From positions 542,451 through 606,450 of the forward strand of contig NZ_LT891970.1 of the NCBI RefSeq assembly GCF_900186505.1: a DNA stretch of 64,000 bases. The letters are read 5' to 3'. Below, piece by piece: positions 1 through 8,600 of this stretch. The notes under the pieces were generated by a model. That model had not been told where the DNA came from. It worked only from the letters and a program-made list of their open reading frames with translations, and did not search any database. A program made the translations under genes and the position numbers. Source of the stretch: Enorma phocaeensis (lineage in GTDB: Bacteria; Actinomycetota; Coriobacteriia; Coriobacteriales; Coriobacteriaceae). Each line of letters opens with the position of its first letter. The stretch's first letter is position 1.

Positions 1-420
1 TTTGTTGGAAAGGTCGATCTCCTCGAGCTTGTCCACGATTCGGGTGAGTGTACGCGCATTGCTCACCACGAGAATGGCGTCCTTCATGTACTTGGCAAAG
101 GCGGTGTCCTTGCTTGAGCCAAGCACGCCCTTGATGAAGGGGAACACGTTCTGAACCATGTTCTCGTACATGGCGTCGGGCTCGTAGTTGCGGAAGATGT
201 GCCACCGACAGTTCTGGTGATCGGCGTCAAAGATGGGGTCAGTGACGGACTCGCCCAGGAGCTCCGCATTCCTCTCGCGGCGCGTCTCGTTATCATCGAG
301 AATCTTGATGAACATGAGGTAGGTGAGCTGCTCAATCACCGTGAGAGGGTTACTCACGCCATTGGACCAGAAAATGTCCCAGATGCCGTCGACCTTTGTT
401 TTGAGTTCACCAGTGATCAT
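1..420 (-). CDS. hsdM: Type I restriction-modification DNA methyltransferase subunit M, N-terminal part
   Basis: The frame opens with ATG at 420 and stays open for 140 codons to the window edge, so only the N-terminal part is present. The start MITGELKTKVDGIWDIFWSN and the later MENMVQNVFPFIKGV-type stretch (here YENMVQNVFPFIKG) are typical of the helical HsdM N-terminal domain, which packs against HsdS. The SAM-binding and NPPF motifs would lie off the left edge. An SD-like GGAG sits about 5 bases before the ATG, and the HNH gene ends only 33 bases upstream, so it appears to be the last visible gene of the island operon. In a type I system it would N6-methylate adenine in the site chosen by HsdS. 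No hsdS is visible; it may lie further left. Confidence 0.88.
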   Translation of the reverse strand, partial: MITGELKTKVDGIWDIFWSNGVSNPLTVIEQLTYLMFIKILDDNETRRERNAELLGESVTDPIFDADHQNCRWHIFRNYEPDAMYENMVQNVFPFIKGVLGSSKDTAFAKYMKDAILVVSNARTLTRIVDKLEEIDLSNK

Positions 421-453
421 GGATGCTCCGTTCGAAATTGCGCTGCTTTCCAA

Positions 454-1101
454 TTATCGCATGAGAGCTCGAAGCTCGTCAGGAAGATATGTGCCATCTG
501 GCTTTGAATGGAGCGCGACATGGCAATTCGGGCAAACCGGGATAAGGTCGTGCATCGGATCAACCTCATGTTCTTTGCCGGTAACATGTAGAGGAACAAT
601 ATGATGAACTTGGATGATTCCAGCAAAGGTAGGCCCATAGGTATGAGAAAAATCGAAGCCACATATGGCGCACGTAGCTCCATGAGCCGCTATACATGCC
701 TTCCGCGCCGCCTCACTTCGCTCATAGCGATCAAGCGTGACCTCACAACGCGATCCTTCCCTAAACTCAGGCTGAGCGGCGTTGCGAGAGTTACCACTCA
801 ATAAGCTAGCAAGGAACGTATCGAGTCGTGCTTGAAACGTAAGCTGATCAAAGCGTTCTAGGCTGTAGCTTACAATGGTAGAAGATGCTTCTCCACAGCT
901 GGCAAGCACACTATCAAAGCCAATCTGAATATCCAGCCATCCCAAGGGATGAACTGCGCAGCGAATCAGATTATCCCCTTGATCTTGAGATCCGTCATAC
1001 TCGACGGCGTCGTTGGTCGCAGCGCGAACGTGGCACCAATCTTTTGCCGCACGTGCGTACAGCTTTCTTTCGGTATAGTTTCGCGAGTCAGCTATCGTCA
1101 T
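454..1101 (-). CDS. HNH endonuclease in the restriction island
   Basis: Predicted 215-residue protein. The C-terminal third is a clear HNH/McrA-like fold: zinc cysteines C144 and C147 (CAIC) and C190 and C193 (CPNC), a VHHIVPL core with H166-H167, N192, and a final H198. The N-terminal 130 residues are not recognised. The start is chosen at 1101 because its ATG overlaps the TGA of the VWA gene (ATGA), which implies translational coupling; an upstream extension to 1176 would overlap that gene by 79 bases. All metal and catalytic residues expected of an HNH nuclease appear intact. This matters because the neighbouring HsdR-like protein has a damaged nuclease motif, so this protein could supply cleavage; that link is inference. 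Confidence 0.85.
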   Translation of the reverse strand: MTIADSRNYTERKLYARAAKDWCHVRAATNDAVEYDGSQDQGDNLIRCAVHPLGWLDIQIGFDSVLASCGEASSTIVSYSLERFDQLTFQARLDTFLASLLSGNSRNAAQPEFREGSRCEVTLDRYERSEAARKACIAAHGATCAICGFDFSHTYGPTFAGIIQVHHIVPLHVTGKEHEVDPMHDLIPVCPNCHVALHSKPDGTYLPDELRALMR

Positions 1102-2522
1102 GCGTCCTCCAAGGGGAGTACGAGACCATAGGGCTGTTCCACAGATAAGTGAACCGTTACGCCAGAAATGACCCAAAGATTGCGATAGGTACGCGGTCGG
1201 GGAATACTCTTCTCGCCATACCCATCCGTAAAGTAAATAAGTAAGGCATCTCTATAATAGCGACGGTCATTGATGTAGTGAATTACTGGAGAGAAGCAGG
1301 TGCCGCCCCTTCCTGATACCTCTAAGTTTGCATCATCGGGCGATGTGATGCGGTATACATTTCGAACTTCTGCGTCGCACTCGATAACGGTAATTTCACA
1401 TCTTCGTTGAGCAACGATGGCGAAAACTTCAGCAAAGATCTGGCGAAGTTGTTCACTATCCATCGAGGCGGAAGTATCTATCGCGATGGCGATTTTAAGC
1501 GTCTTGCTCTCCCTTGTACCGGATAAATCAAAACGAAGCGGCTGTCGGCGATTGAGTCGCGTTTTCGTCTTAATCTTCTCTGCAGAGATGGTGCCGACAT
1601 ATTTTTTAAGAAGTTGCTTCCAGTTAAGCTTGGCCGGCGCATTAATTTGCTCAAGTCGCTCTATATAGTAGGCGGGCATCATGCCTCGCGCTTCGGCTCC
1701 CATGAGCTCGTTTACGTTATTCAGAAATGCTTTAGTGGCAGATTCAAGCATCTCGTCAAGCGTACCGGTTATCTCCTCGTCCTCCCCGGTCGAAGATTCC
1801 CAACTATGGTTGCCTATAAGCAGCCCTTCTTCAAATTCAGCCCCTTCGTCGCCCCCCGATTCGACCGAGGAGCCGCCAGCGAGAGGCCCGCCTTCAAACC
1901 CAGGCTCCTTGCTATTCCCCATCTCCTCCGGAAGAGCCACATCTTTGATGAGATTGAAGTAGTAGAGGTAATCTTGACGCGGAGCCACTTGAGCGATGTT
2001 GAATCGCGCAGAAATGAACTGAGACGTGATGATTCCCTTGGGGGGTGCAAGGAACTTCTTTCCACAAGCCGCCTCATAATTAAGCTGATCGTTTACAGAA
2101 GCGTCGGCAGCGTAGTTGAAAAGTTTAAATAGGTCGGGTTGTTTTTCCGGGTTAGAGCGAACCATTTCTGCCGGATGGTTAAAAACAACATGGTCCACTT
2201 CATGGCAGAAGACATACAGTATCTCTTTGAGCGAAAGCTTGAATAGGCGAAGAGGATTCGCTTCAAAGATGGGCGGGTAGGCGTCGAGGAGAATACCTGC
2301 AATGGCGTCCATGTTAGGATTTGGCCTAAATGTCATAGCCATGAAGAAATAGCCGTAGTAGGTATCCCGTTCCGAAACAAGGAACAACGTGACGAGCTGG
2401 GCAAAACGACTGAATCCATCGTTAATGTGACTCAGAAGCGCCGGATCGGCGCTCTTTTCATACTTTAGAACGGCTTCGCTTATTTCACGGTGAAGATCGA
2501 CAATCCCTTCGCTGTTCACCAT
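1098..2522 (-). CDS. Predicted metallopeptidase with VWA-like domain (DUF2201 type)
   Basis: Predicted 474-residue protein. The N-terminal half carries HEVDHVVFNH at residues 107-116, an HExxHxxxxH zinc-site pattern as in the DUF2201 predicted metal-dependent peptidases. A low-complexity Gly/Glu/Ser linker spans about 205-250. The C-terminal domain is VWA-like with an intact MIDAS: DTSAS at 349-353, a downstream GGT and an FTDG. Such proteins usually pair with MoxR-type AAA+ ATPases, and one lies directly upstream with a single base between the genes. The HNH gene downstream overlaps by four bases. Likely role: the metal-dependent adaptor or protease that the ATPase acts on in a conflict system. 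No signal peptide or membrane segment is seen. Confidence 0.85.
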   Translation of the reverse strand: MVNSEGIVDLHREISEAVLKYEKSADPALLSHINDGFSRFAQLVTLFLVSERDTYYGYFFMAMTFRPNPNMDAIAGILLDAYPPIFEANPLRLFKLSLKEILYVFCHEVDHVVFNHPAEMVRSNPEKQPDLFKLFNYAADASVNDQLNYEAACGKKFLAPPKGIITSQFISARFNIAQVAPRQDYLYYFNLIKDVALPEEMGNSKEPGFEGGPLAGGSSVESGGDEGAEFEEGLLIGNHSWESSTGEDEEITGTLDEMLESATKAFLNNVNELMGAEARGMMPAYYIERLEQINAPAKLNWKQLLKKYVGTISAEKIKTKTRLNRRQPLRFDLSGTRESKTLKIAIAIDTSASMDSEQLRQIFAEVFAIVAQRRCEITVIECDAEVRNVYRITSPDDANLEVSGRGGTCFSPVIHYINDRRYYRDALLIYFTDGYGEKSIPRPRTYRNLWVISGVTVHLSVEQPYGLVLPLEDA

Positions 2523-2523
2523 A

Positions 2524-3870
2524 TTAACTAGCCTCGATCTGCGCTCTTATCTCATCAGAGAGGTCGAGCATTTCGATGAGATCCCGCTCAAAGATATCAA
2601 AGATGAACTCAATTAGGTTATTTCCATCAGAGGTGGTTGTTGCAGCGATTTTTTGAGCAAAGAGCAGCTTTGTTGAAGGGTCAAGTGATGCGACGAAGGC
2701 GGAAAGCCGTAACTTGATCTTCTCAAAACCCGCTTTGTTGAGCATAAGAAACTCAATATTATCTGTGAGATACGTTAGGACGGAATCGCAGGATTGAACA
2801 CGCTTCGCTACGGACATCCCCTTAACTGTAGATGCAATTTCGAGCTGTCTTTTATCGAGCCCAAGAATCTGTTCCGCAGTTAGAGCAGGAACCTCTTCTA
2901 CAAGGCTTGCGAAGTACATGGTGGCAACGGTTGGGCCGAGCTTCGATGCGACAAGCGTCTTCATATCCTTTGCAACAGTCCTCTCTGCGTTCTCCGCATC
3001 TGTAAAGAAGGCTCTGAGCAAGGGCTCGCTTGAGAGGATGGTGTCGACCATGTCCCAGCCGCGAGGTGATGGGGTTGGTTTTTCTTCATCCTCAAGTTCG
3101 GCAGATGTTTCTGACAAACATTTAGGATGCTCTTTGATAAAACGAAGAATAGACGGGGAAACGCCTTCCTGTTTGCCATAACGGAGCCATTCACCAGTGC
3201 TGCTTGTCACCTTAAGCTTGAGAAAACGGTCGAGCTGTGCAGGATCCATTTCATTAGTTGCGTAAATACTGTTCTGCGTGCTTGGATTCATGGCGCCTAC
3301 AAAAAACACCCACCAGGGGAAGCGATAACCGTTAACCGTCCTCGTAAGCAGAATGTTCATCAGCTCTTTATAGACGGTATTTTCCGTACGGTTGATTTCG
3401 TCGATGAAGACGATGACGGGAACGATTTCCCCTGAAGTTAAAAGACGTATCTTTTCCTCGGACGAAATGTCGTTCATGGCATATCGATTTACGTCACCAG
3501 CAAGAGCTTCGTCGAGCAAGGTGTTCGAGTCGTTCGAGGAGATCATCGGATGCACCCGTTCGAAGAGCCTTTTTTCGGTCTCTTGGATGCGCTCGACAAC
3601 ATAATAAGGAAGGAAACGGAAGGCAACGTGACCATCGCCAGTGTCATATTGATAGGGAAGCCCCGTTATCTCTCCTTCTTTAAGTGTGCCGCCCTCTATG
3701 GTGAGACACACGCCGCCTAACTCTTTTGCAATGCTTTTTACTATGGCGGATTTGCCAATGCCGTGCTTACCCGAAATAAGCGGCGTGATGGCAAGGTCAC
3801 TTTTATTTGTAGTAATGTTGGCAAGCAAGGCCCTCTTAACAAGTCGTTTTGCGGTATTAATTGAAATCAA
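2524..3870 (-). CDS. MoxR-type AAA+ ATPase
   Basis: Predicted 448-residue cytosolic AAA+ ATPase. The Walker A motif is GKHGIGKS (34-41) and the Walker B is VIVFIDEIN (152-160). A sensor-1-like GAMNPS follows, and a PAQLDRF stretch resembles the region after sensor 1 in MoxR proteins. The only start that fits is TTG at 3870; it overlaps the TGA of the gene upstream (TTGA), so expression looks coupled. That upstream gene is now split by an IS30 element, so translation and transcription of this gene may be impaired. MoxR ATPases typically remodel VWA-domain partners, which fits the neighbour at 1098-2522. The specific target is unknown. Confidence 0.87.
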   Translation of the reverse strand: MISINTAKRLVKRALLANITTNKSDLAITPLISGKHGIGKSAIVKSIAKELGGVCLTIEGGTLKEGEITGLPYQYDTGDGHVAFRFLPYYVVERIQETEKRLFERVHPMISSNDSNTLLDEALAGDVNRYAMNDISSEEKIRLLTSGEIVPVIVFIDEINRTENTVYKELMNILLTRTVNGYRFPWWVFFVGAMNPSTQNSIYATNEMDPAQLDRFLKLKVTSSTGEWLRYGKQEGVSPSILRFIKEHPKCLSETSAELEDEEKPTPSPRGWDMVDTILSSEPLLRAFFTDAENAERTVAKDMKTLVASKLGPTVATMYFASLVEEVPALTAEQILGLDKRQLEIASTVKGMSVAKRVQSCDSVLTYLTDNIEFLMLNKAGFEKIKLRLSAFVASLDPSTKLLFAQKIAATTTSDGNNLIEFIFDIFERDLIEMLDLSDEIRAQIEAS

Positions 3871-4084
3871 AACCGAACTCCTTTAATACGAAGGAACACG
3901 TCGAGCTTGGTAGACCTTTTCGCCCTATCACACCATTCGTTAATTCCCTTTCGCAAAACTGTTTCTGCATCAAGGTCAACAAAATGCGTAATAAAAAATT
4001 CCTCGGAGAATATCTGATTCTTGGCAAGTGTTTCATGGTCAAGAGTCGTAAAGTATTTTTCTAGGAATGCCTCGCTAAATGCCT

Positions 4085-4109
4085 CTTAGTTTTTCATTCC
4101 AAGTGCAAC
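4085..4109 (+). repeat. IS30 left terminal inverted repeat
   Basis: Begins CTTAGTTTTTCA and ends CAAGTGCAAC. It matches the reverse complement of the right end at 22 of 25 positions. Confidence 0.88.
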
Positions 4110-4183
4110 AACGCCCGATGGGGACGGCCCATGGCGCCCTGATACGATGGTGCTTGCGACGACAACATCATCAGGAGGCAGCC

Positions 4184-5176
4184 ATGGGCCGGTACAGCCA
4201 TCTTACCATCGAGGAGCGCGAGGACGTCATGTGCCTGCGCAGGCAGGGGAAGGGCGTCTCCGAGATCGCCCGCGAGATCCACAGGGACAAGTCCACCGTG
4301 TCCAGGGAGCTCGCGCGCAACTCCTGCGCCGCGTCGACCGCGCGCCCCTGGTACCGGGCCTCGACCGCCCAGCGGCGCTACGAGGCGCGCAGGGAGGCGT
4401 GCCGCAGGCCGCGGCTGCTCGACGACCCCGAGAGGCTCGAGCTCGTCAGGGAGCACGTGCTCGAGGGGCGCTGGTCGCCCGAGCAGCTGGAGGGGCGCAT
4501 CCGCCTCGAGCGCCCCGACCTCGCCGTCAGCGACACGACGATCTACCGCGCGATCGGCTCCGGCTCGCTCGACCGCTGCGTGGGCGGCCGAAGGGCGTCG
4601 GCGAGGCTGAGGCGCGGCGGCAGGCGGCGGAAGCGCCGGGACGGCTCCGAGCTGCGCGGGAAGATCAAGGTGTCGCACGAGCTCTCCGAGCGGCCCGCCG
4701 AGGCGGGCGCCCGCTCGCGGGTCGGCGACTGGGAGGGCGACACGGTCGCCGGGCGCGCCGGCGGCGCGTGCCTCGTCACCATGGTCGACCGCATGAGCGG
4801 CTACCTGGCCGGCCGCAAGTCGCCCTCGAAGAGGAAGGGCGACGTGAGGGGGGCGATGGTCGAGTCGATGCGCGGCCACGCCGTGGAGACCGTCACCCTG
4901 GACCGGGGCAAGGAGTTCGCCGAGCACGCCCTGTTCACCGAGGCCGTCGGGGCCGAGTGCTACTTCTGCCCGCCGCACCACCCGTGGGACCGCGGGACCA
5001 ACGAGAACACCAACGGGCTGCTGAGGCAGTACTTCCCAAAGGGCTGCGACCTGGACGCCGTGAGCGACGAGGAGGTCGAGAGGGTGTACGATGAGCTGAA
5101 CCGCAGGCCTCGCAAGCGCCTGGGGTATCTGACGCCGTACGAGGTCTACCGATCGGCCTCGTTGCACTTGCTGTGA
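4184..5176 (+). CDS. IS30-family transposase
   Basis: Predicted 330-residue DDE transposase. The N-terminus has the IS30 helix-turn-helix (LTIEEREDVMCLRRQGKGVS, then STVSRELARN). The integrase core shows the DDE triad: D in WEGDTV, D in TLDRGKEF and E in GTNENTNG. The C-terminus ends with LNRRPRKRLGYLTPYE, typical of the family. The start at 4184 follows an SD-like AGGAGG eight bases upstream; longer upstream frames would begin inside the terminal repeat. The gene appears intact, so the element may still be mobile. Confidence 0.95.
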   Translation: MGRYSHLTIEEREDVMCLRRQGKGVSEIAREIHRDKSTVSRELARNSCAASTARPWYRASTAQRRYEARREACRRPRLLDDPERLELVREHVLEGRWSPEQLEGRIRLERPDLAVSDTTIYRAIGSGSLDRCVGGRRASARLRRGGRRRKRRDGSELRGKIKVSHELSERPAEAGARSRVGDWEGDTVAGRAGGACLVTMVDRMSGYLAGRKSPSKRKGDVRGAMVESMRGHAVETVTLDRGKEFAEHALFTEAVGAECYFCPPHHPWDRGTNENTNGLLRQYFPKGCDLDAVSDEEVERVYDELNRRPRKRLGYLTPYEVYRSASLHLL

Positions 5177-5185
5177 AAAACTAAG
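5161..5185 (-). repeat. IS30 right terminal inverted repeat
   Basis: Reverse complement begins CTTAGTTTTTCA and ends CAAGTGCAAC; partner of the left repeat. It overlaps the last codons of the transposase. Confidence 0.88.
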
Positions 5186-5631
5186 CTTGATTTTAAGCAG
5201 TGTCTTAAGTTCATCTTGCGTAAAGAGATCAATATTCTCATCAATGAATACTTCATTAGCGTAAGGGTAGCTAGCCAAGAGGTCGCGGAGTAATTTTACG
5301 GAGCCGCCGCCATCTCTCACCGCAAGAAGGCCGCGTGCAAACGTCGAACGCTGCGTTTTGGGAAGACTCTCTGTAGAATGCCCTGAGAACGACTGGTTCT
5401 TTCCAGAAGAAGAAGATGCATTGTGATGTAGGACTGTACTTGATGAGGGCCTCGACGACATTTCACGAGCCGCCTTGCGCGCCGCCCTAATATCAGAAAT
5501 CTTCTCGAGACAGTCCCTAGCATAAGAGGAATCATATTCCCCTGTGCGAAGCTCTTCTTCAAGCGCATCCAAATCGATACCAAGGAGTTGGACGCCCTGT
5601 TTTTCTAGAATATCTTTGACGTCCATGGTCA

Positions 5632-8600
5632 TCAGCCAACTACTGGTTTATGAAGTACATCTAACAACTCTTTAAGCATGGGGAATCTATCTCCAAAGAG
5701 CGCATTGAGGTCATAGTTGATAAAGGGGCTATCATTCAAGAGCGTTTTAGCTTCGACGTCTCCGTTTGCGCACGCATAGTCCACAACTTGCTGCATAAAT
5801 GCACGCTGTTCATCGTCCAATTCCGGCGCATCAAGGATGTGTCCGAGCTTGGTCTTAATGGCTTCATCGGATATACCAGTCTTTTTTCTTAAGAATGCGA
5901 AGAGAGGTGCACTATTGGACCATGCGGCATATTCTGCTTCACTGCCAAGCCTTTTCGTGAAGGCATCTTTGAGCTCTTTCTTTTCATCCTCGGTAAGAGG
6001 CTCGAGTGAGCGTAGTTTAGAAAGAGCGGTATTGTCGTCATCCCTCAAATACTCTTCGTAGCGATCAGCGTATGTCTTACCTTGGATTCCATATACGTCT
6101 TCACCCTTGATAAGAGTATCCGGAAGATCAACCACGTAGTACTCCCGCCGATCCGGAATGTACTGCATCAAATCACGGAGCTCGTTCCTAACGTACTCCG
6201 CGCGTTCAAGAGAGTAGCAATCGAAGAGATACGAGCCGTCCATCATATCAATGAGGAGCTTTTCCTTTTTCTGGATGGCGGGAATGCTTTTCAGTTTGAG
6301 CAGCGCCTCCATGCGATGGGTAAAATCATCACCAGCACGCTTGAAGCCATGCTTGATGGCTCGAGGGTCTTTGCCGCTTTCGAGATATTCATCGCATTTC
6401 ACTTCTACCGTAAGCATGAGGATATCGAAACTTTTGACCTTGGCAGGTTCTGTGTTATGGGAGAAAAGCGGTAGGATACGATCCTCGATTTCCGCAACGC
6501 GATGCTCGTTTAGGTGATTCCAAGCTCCTTCAGTCCGATATTTATTGACAAAGGCGATATTACGGTCGACTTCGATAGCGTCGTTATTGAGCGAGCTAAC
6601 TCCAGCCTCAAAATACTGCAGGAGAGCATCGCGATACTTTGCTTCGAATTCGGTAGGGGCTTTCTTTCCCTGTAGCTGCACGAGCATCTCGAGCATAAGT
6701 TTATCTCGGAGGAAGCTCTGCGACGAGGGCTTAGCAACATTGCCACTTCCCATGACGGTAGACCATGTACCGCGCGTTCCAAAATAACGGAAGTTGTCAA
6801 AATAATCGAAAGCAAGGAAACCTTGTTTATCGCCCTCTGGACCGAAGATGCCCTCTGACAATCGCGTGCCCCGACCAACCATTTGTAAGAATTTGATTTT
6901 AGAGCGTACCGTTTTGAAAAAGACGAGGTTAAGAATGTCGGGGACATCTATGCCTGTGTCGAGCATATCAACGCTTACGGCGATTTGTGGCATCTTGTCT
7001 CGCTCGCCAAAGACGTCGACAAGTCGCAAAGCATCTTCAACCTGGCTATCGATGAGCTTACAGAAATCTGCACCAAGACTGGGATAGAGTGCCTGAAAGC
7101 GCTTCGTAATGACCTCGGCTTCTTTGTGATTCTTGGCAAAAATAATAGTTTTGCCCAAAGTGTCATTCGCATTGATCTTAAGCCCTTCTTGCATAAGATC
7201 TGCAAGCATGAGGTCAATGGTGCGCACGTTTATGATGGTACTACCCGGTTTGATAACGATGTCATTTGTCTCGTCGGACACCGTTAAGGCAGTATCGAGG
7301 TCTTCTCCGAATTCCTCTTCAATAGCCGCCTTCTCTTCTTCGGAAAGATCATCATAACTAATACCTCGACGAAGAGCCTCGGTTGTTCGATCGCAGACTT
7401 CAAAGCCGACGAGATACTTATCCTGAATCGCCTCTTCGAGCTCATATGCAAAATCGGGTTCGCCGCTTGGAAGAAAAAACACGTCATAGGTGCTCTTGTC
7501 CTGATCACTACGAGGGGTTGCTGTGAGACCGATCATGAGCGCATCGAAGTAATGGAACAACTTTCCATACTTCGAGAAGAGCGATCGATGTGCCTCGTCG
7601 ACGATAATCAAATCGAATCGTCCAATTCCGAATTCTCTTGTATCCCCGTCAACAAGGCGAATCATAGTTTGGTATGTAGCAAAAATAATGCGGGCGTTCT
7701 TATCCCTACTGTCGCTAGTTCCAGTGAATATGGATGTGGTGATATTGGGAAGCAGCTTATTAAAGTTCTTATGAGCCTGCCGAACGAGGCTCGTGCGATC
7801 GGCAAGAAATAGTACGTTTTTTATCCACCCGGCCTGCATCAAAACATCGACCGCTGAAATTGCGACACGCGTTTTGCCGGTTCCCGTGGCCATGACTACA
7901 AGGCTGCGACGACGATTATTCGAGAATGCTTGGCAGATTGCCGATATCGCTTTTTTCTGATACTCACGATTGGTTATTTCATCATTGATACTGGGTTGCG
8001 TGATGCTCTTACGAGACACAGCGCGTTGCTTGAGCAGTTCGAGTTCGCCGAGCGAGTGGAAACCGAAGACGCGACGAGCGGGGAAGCCCAAACAGTCAAG
8101 ACAGAAAATGTGGTAACCGAAAACGTAGTATGCGGTTGGGATATACCCGTAATGTTGTTTAAGCACCTCAGCAGCATGCCGTGCTGCAACACGCCCCTCG
8201 ATTGGACTGCTACCGGAATGCGTAAAGTCAATGACGGCGAGGGGGCGGCCGTCTTTGCCATAGAGAACATAGTCAATCGTTGAACCATCGTCCAACGTTA
8301 TATCGATTGAAGCGGTCGAAGGATAAGCCTGATTGCTCGAGTTAGCAATGAGCCAGTGTGCTTCGCGAAGGGAGGCTTCTACGAATAGACGTCTGTTCTC
8401 TTCTTCGTTTCTCCGGCGGAAAACATTGAACTTAGCTCGACGTAAAGTTGGAGCGAAGTGAGAAACGACCTCCTCGGTTAGAGTGAGCGGTGGCTCCGGC
8501 TTTGTCGGCGCAGCGGTTTCGGGCGCAGAGGTGCAAGAAGCTGGTTCTTTAACGTCAGAGGAATCTAACTTGCCGTTTGGCTTATTCGATACTTCCGTAA

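Larger units (their letters stand above)
4085..5185 (+). mobile_element. IS30-family insertion sequence, complete
   Basis: About 1101 bp with 25-bp terminal inverted repeats (4085-4109 and 5161-5185, 22 of 25 positions matching) around one transposase gene. The flanks carry a 2-bp CT target duplication (4083-4084 and 5186-5187). The boundaries are supported independently because excision restores the host reading frame exactly. Base composition is strongly GC-rich, unlike the AT-richer island it sits in, and like the chromosomal background, so the element probably jumped in after the island arrived. Confidence 0.92.
3867..5632 (-). pseudogene. Unknown island gene interrupted by an IS30-family insertion
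   Basis: The gene starts with ATG at 5632, overlapping the TGA of hsdR (TGATG). It runs 149 codons to 5186, where the IS begins. On the far side the same frame resumes at 4082 and ends with TGA at 3869-3867. Removing 4085-5185 plus one copy of the 2-bp CT duplication gives a continuous 220-residue protein ending DVFLRIKGVRF. No domain name is recognised. The N-terminal half is charged with a Ser-rich linker near 58-85. The C-terminal part contains repeated helical units: FIDENIDLFTQDEL, FSEAFLEKYFTTLD and FSEEFFITHFVDLD, like the SEEF-type repeats seen in some phage-related proteins. The insertion falls between the first and second unit, so the normal protein is lost. Confidence 0.82.

Noticed and set aside
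4094..5632. Single 512-codon minus-strand gene across the IS
   Set aside because: From 5185 leftward it only reads the antisense strand of the transposase. The true product is restored by removing the IS.
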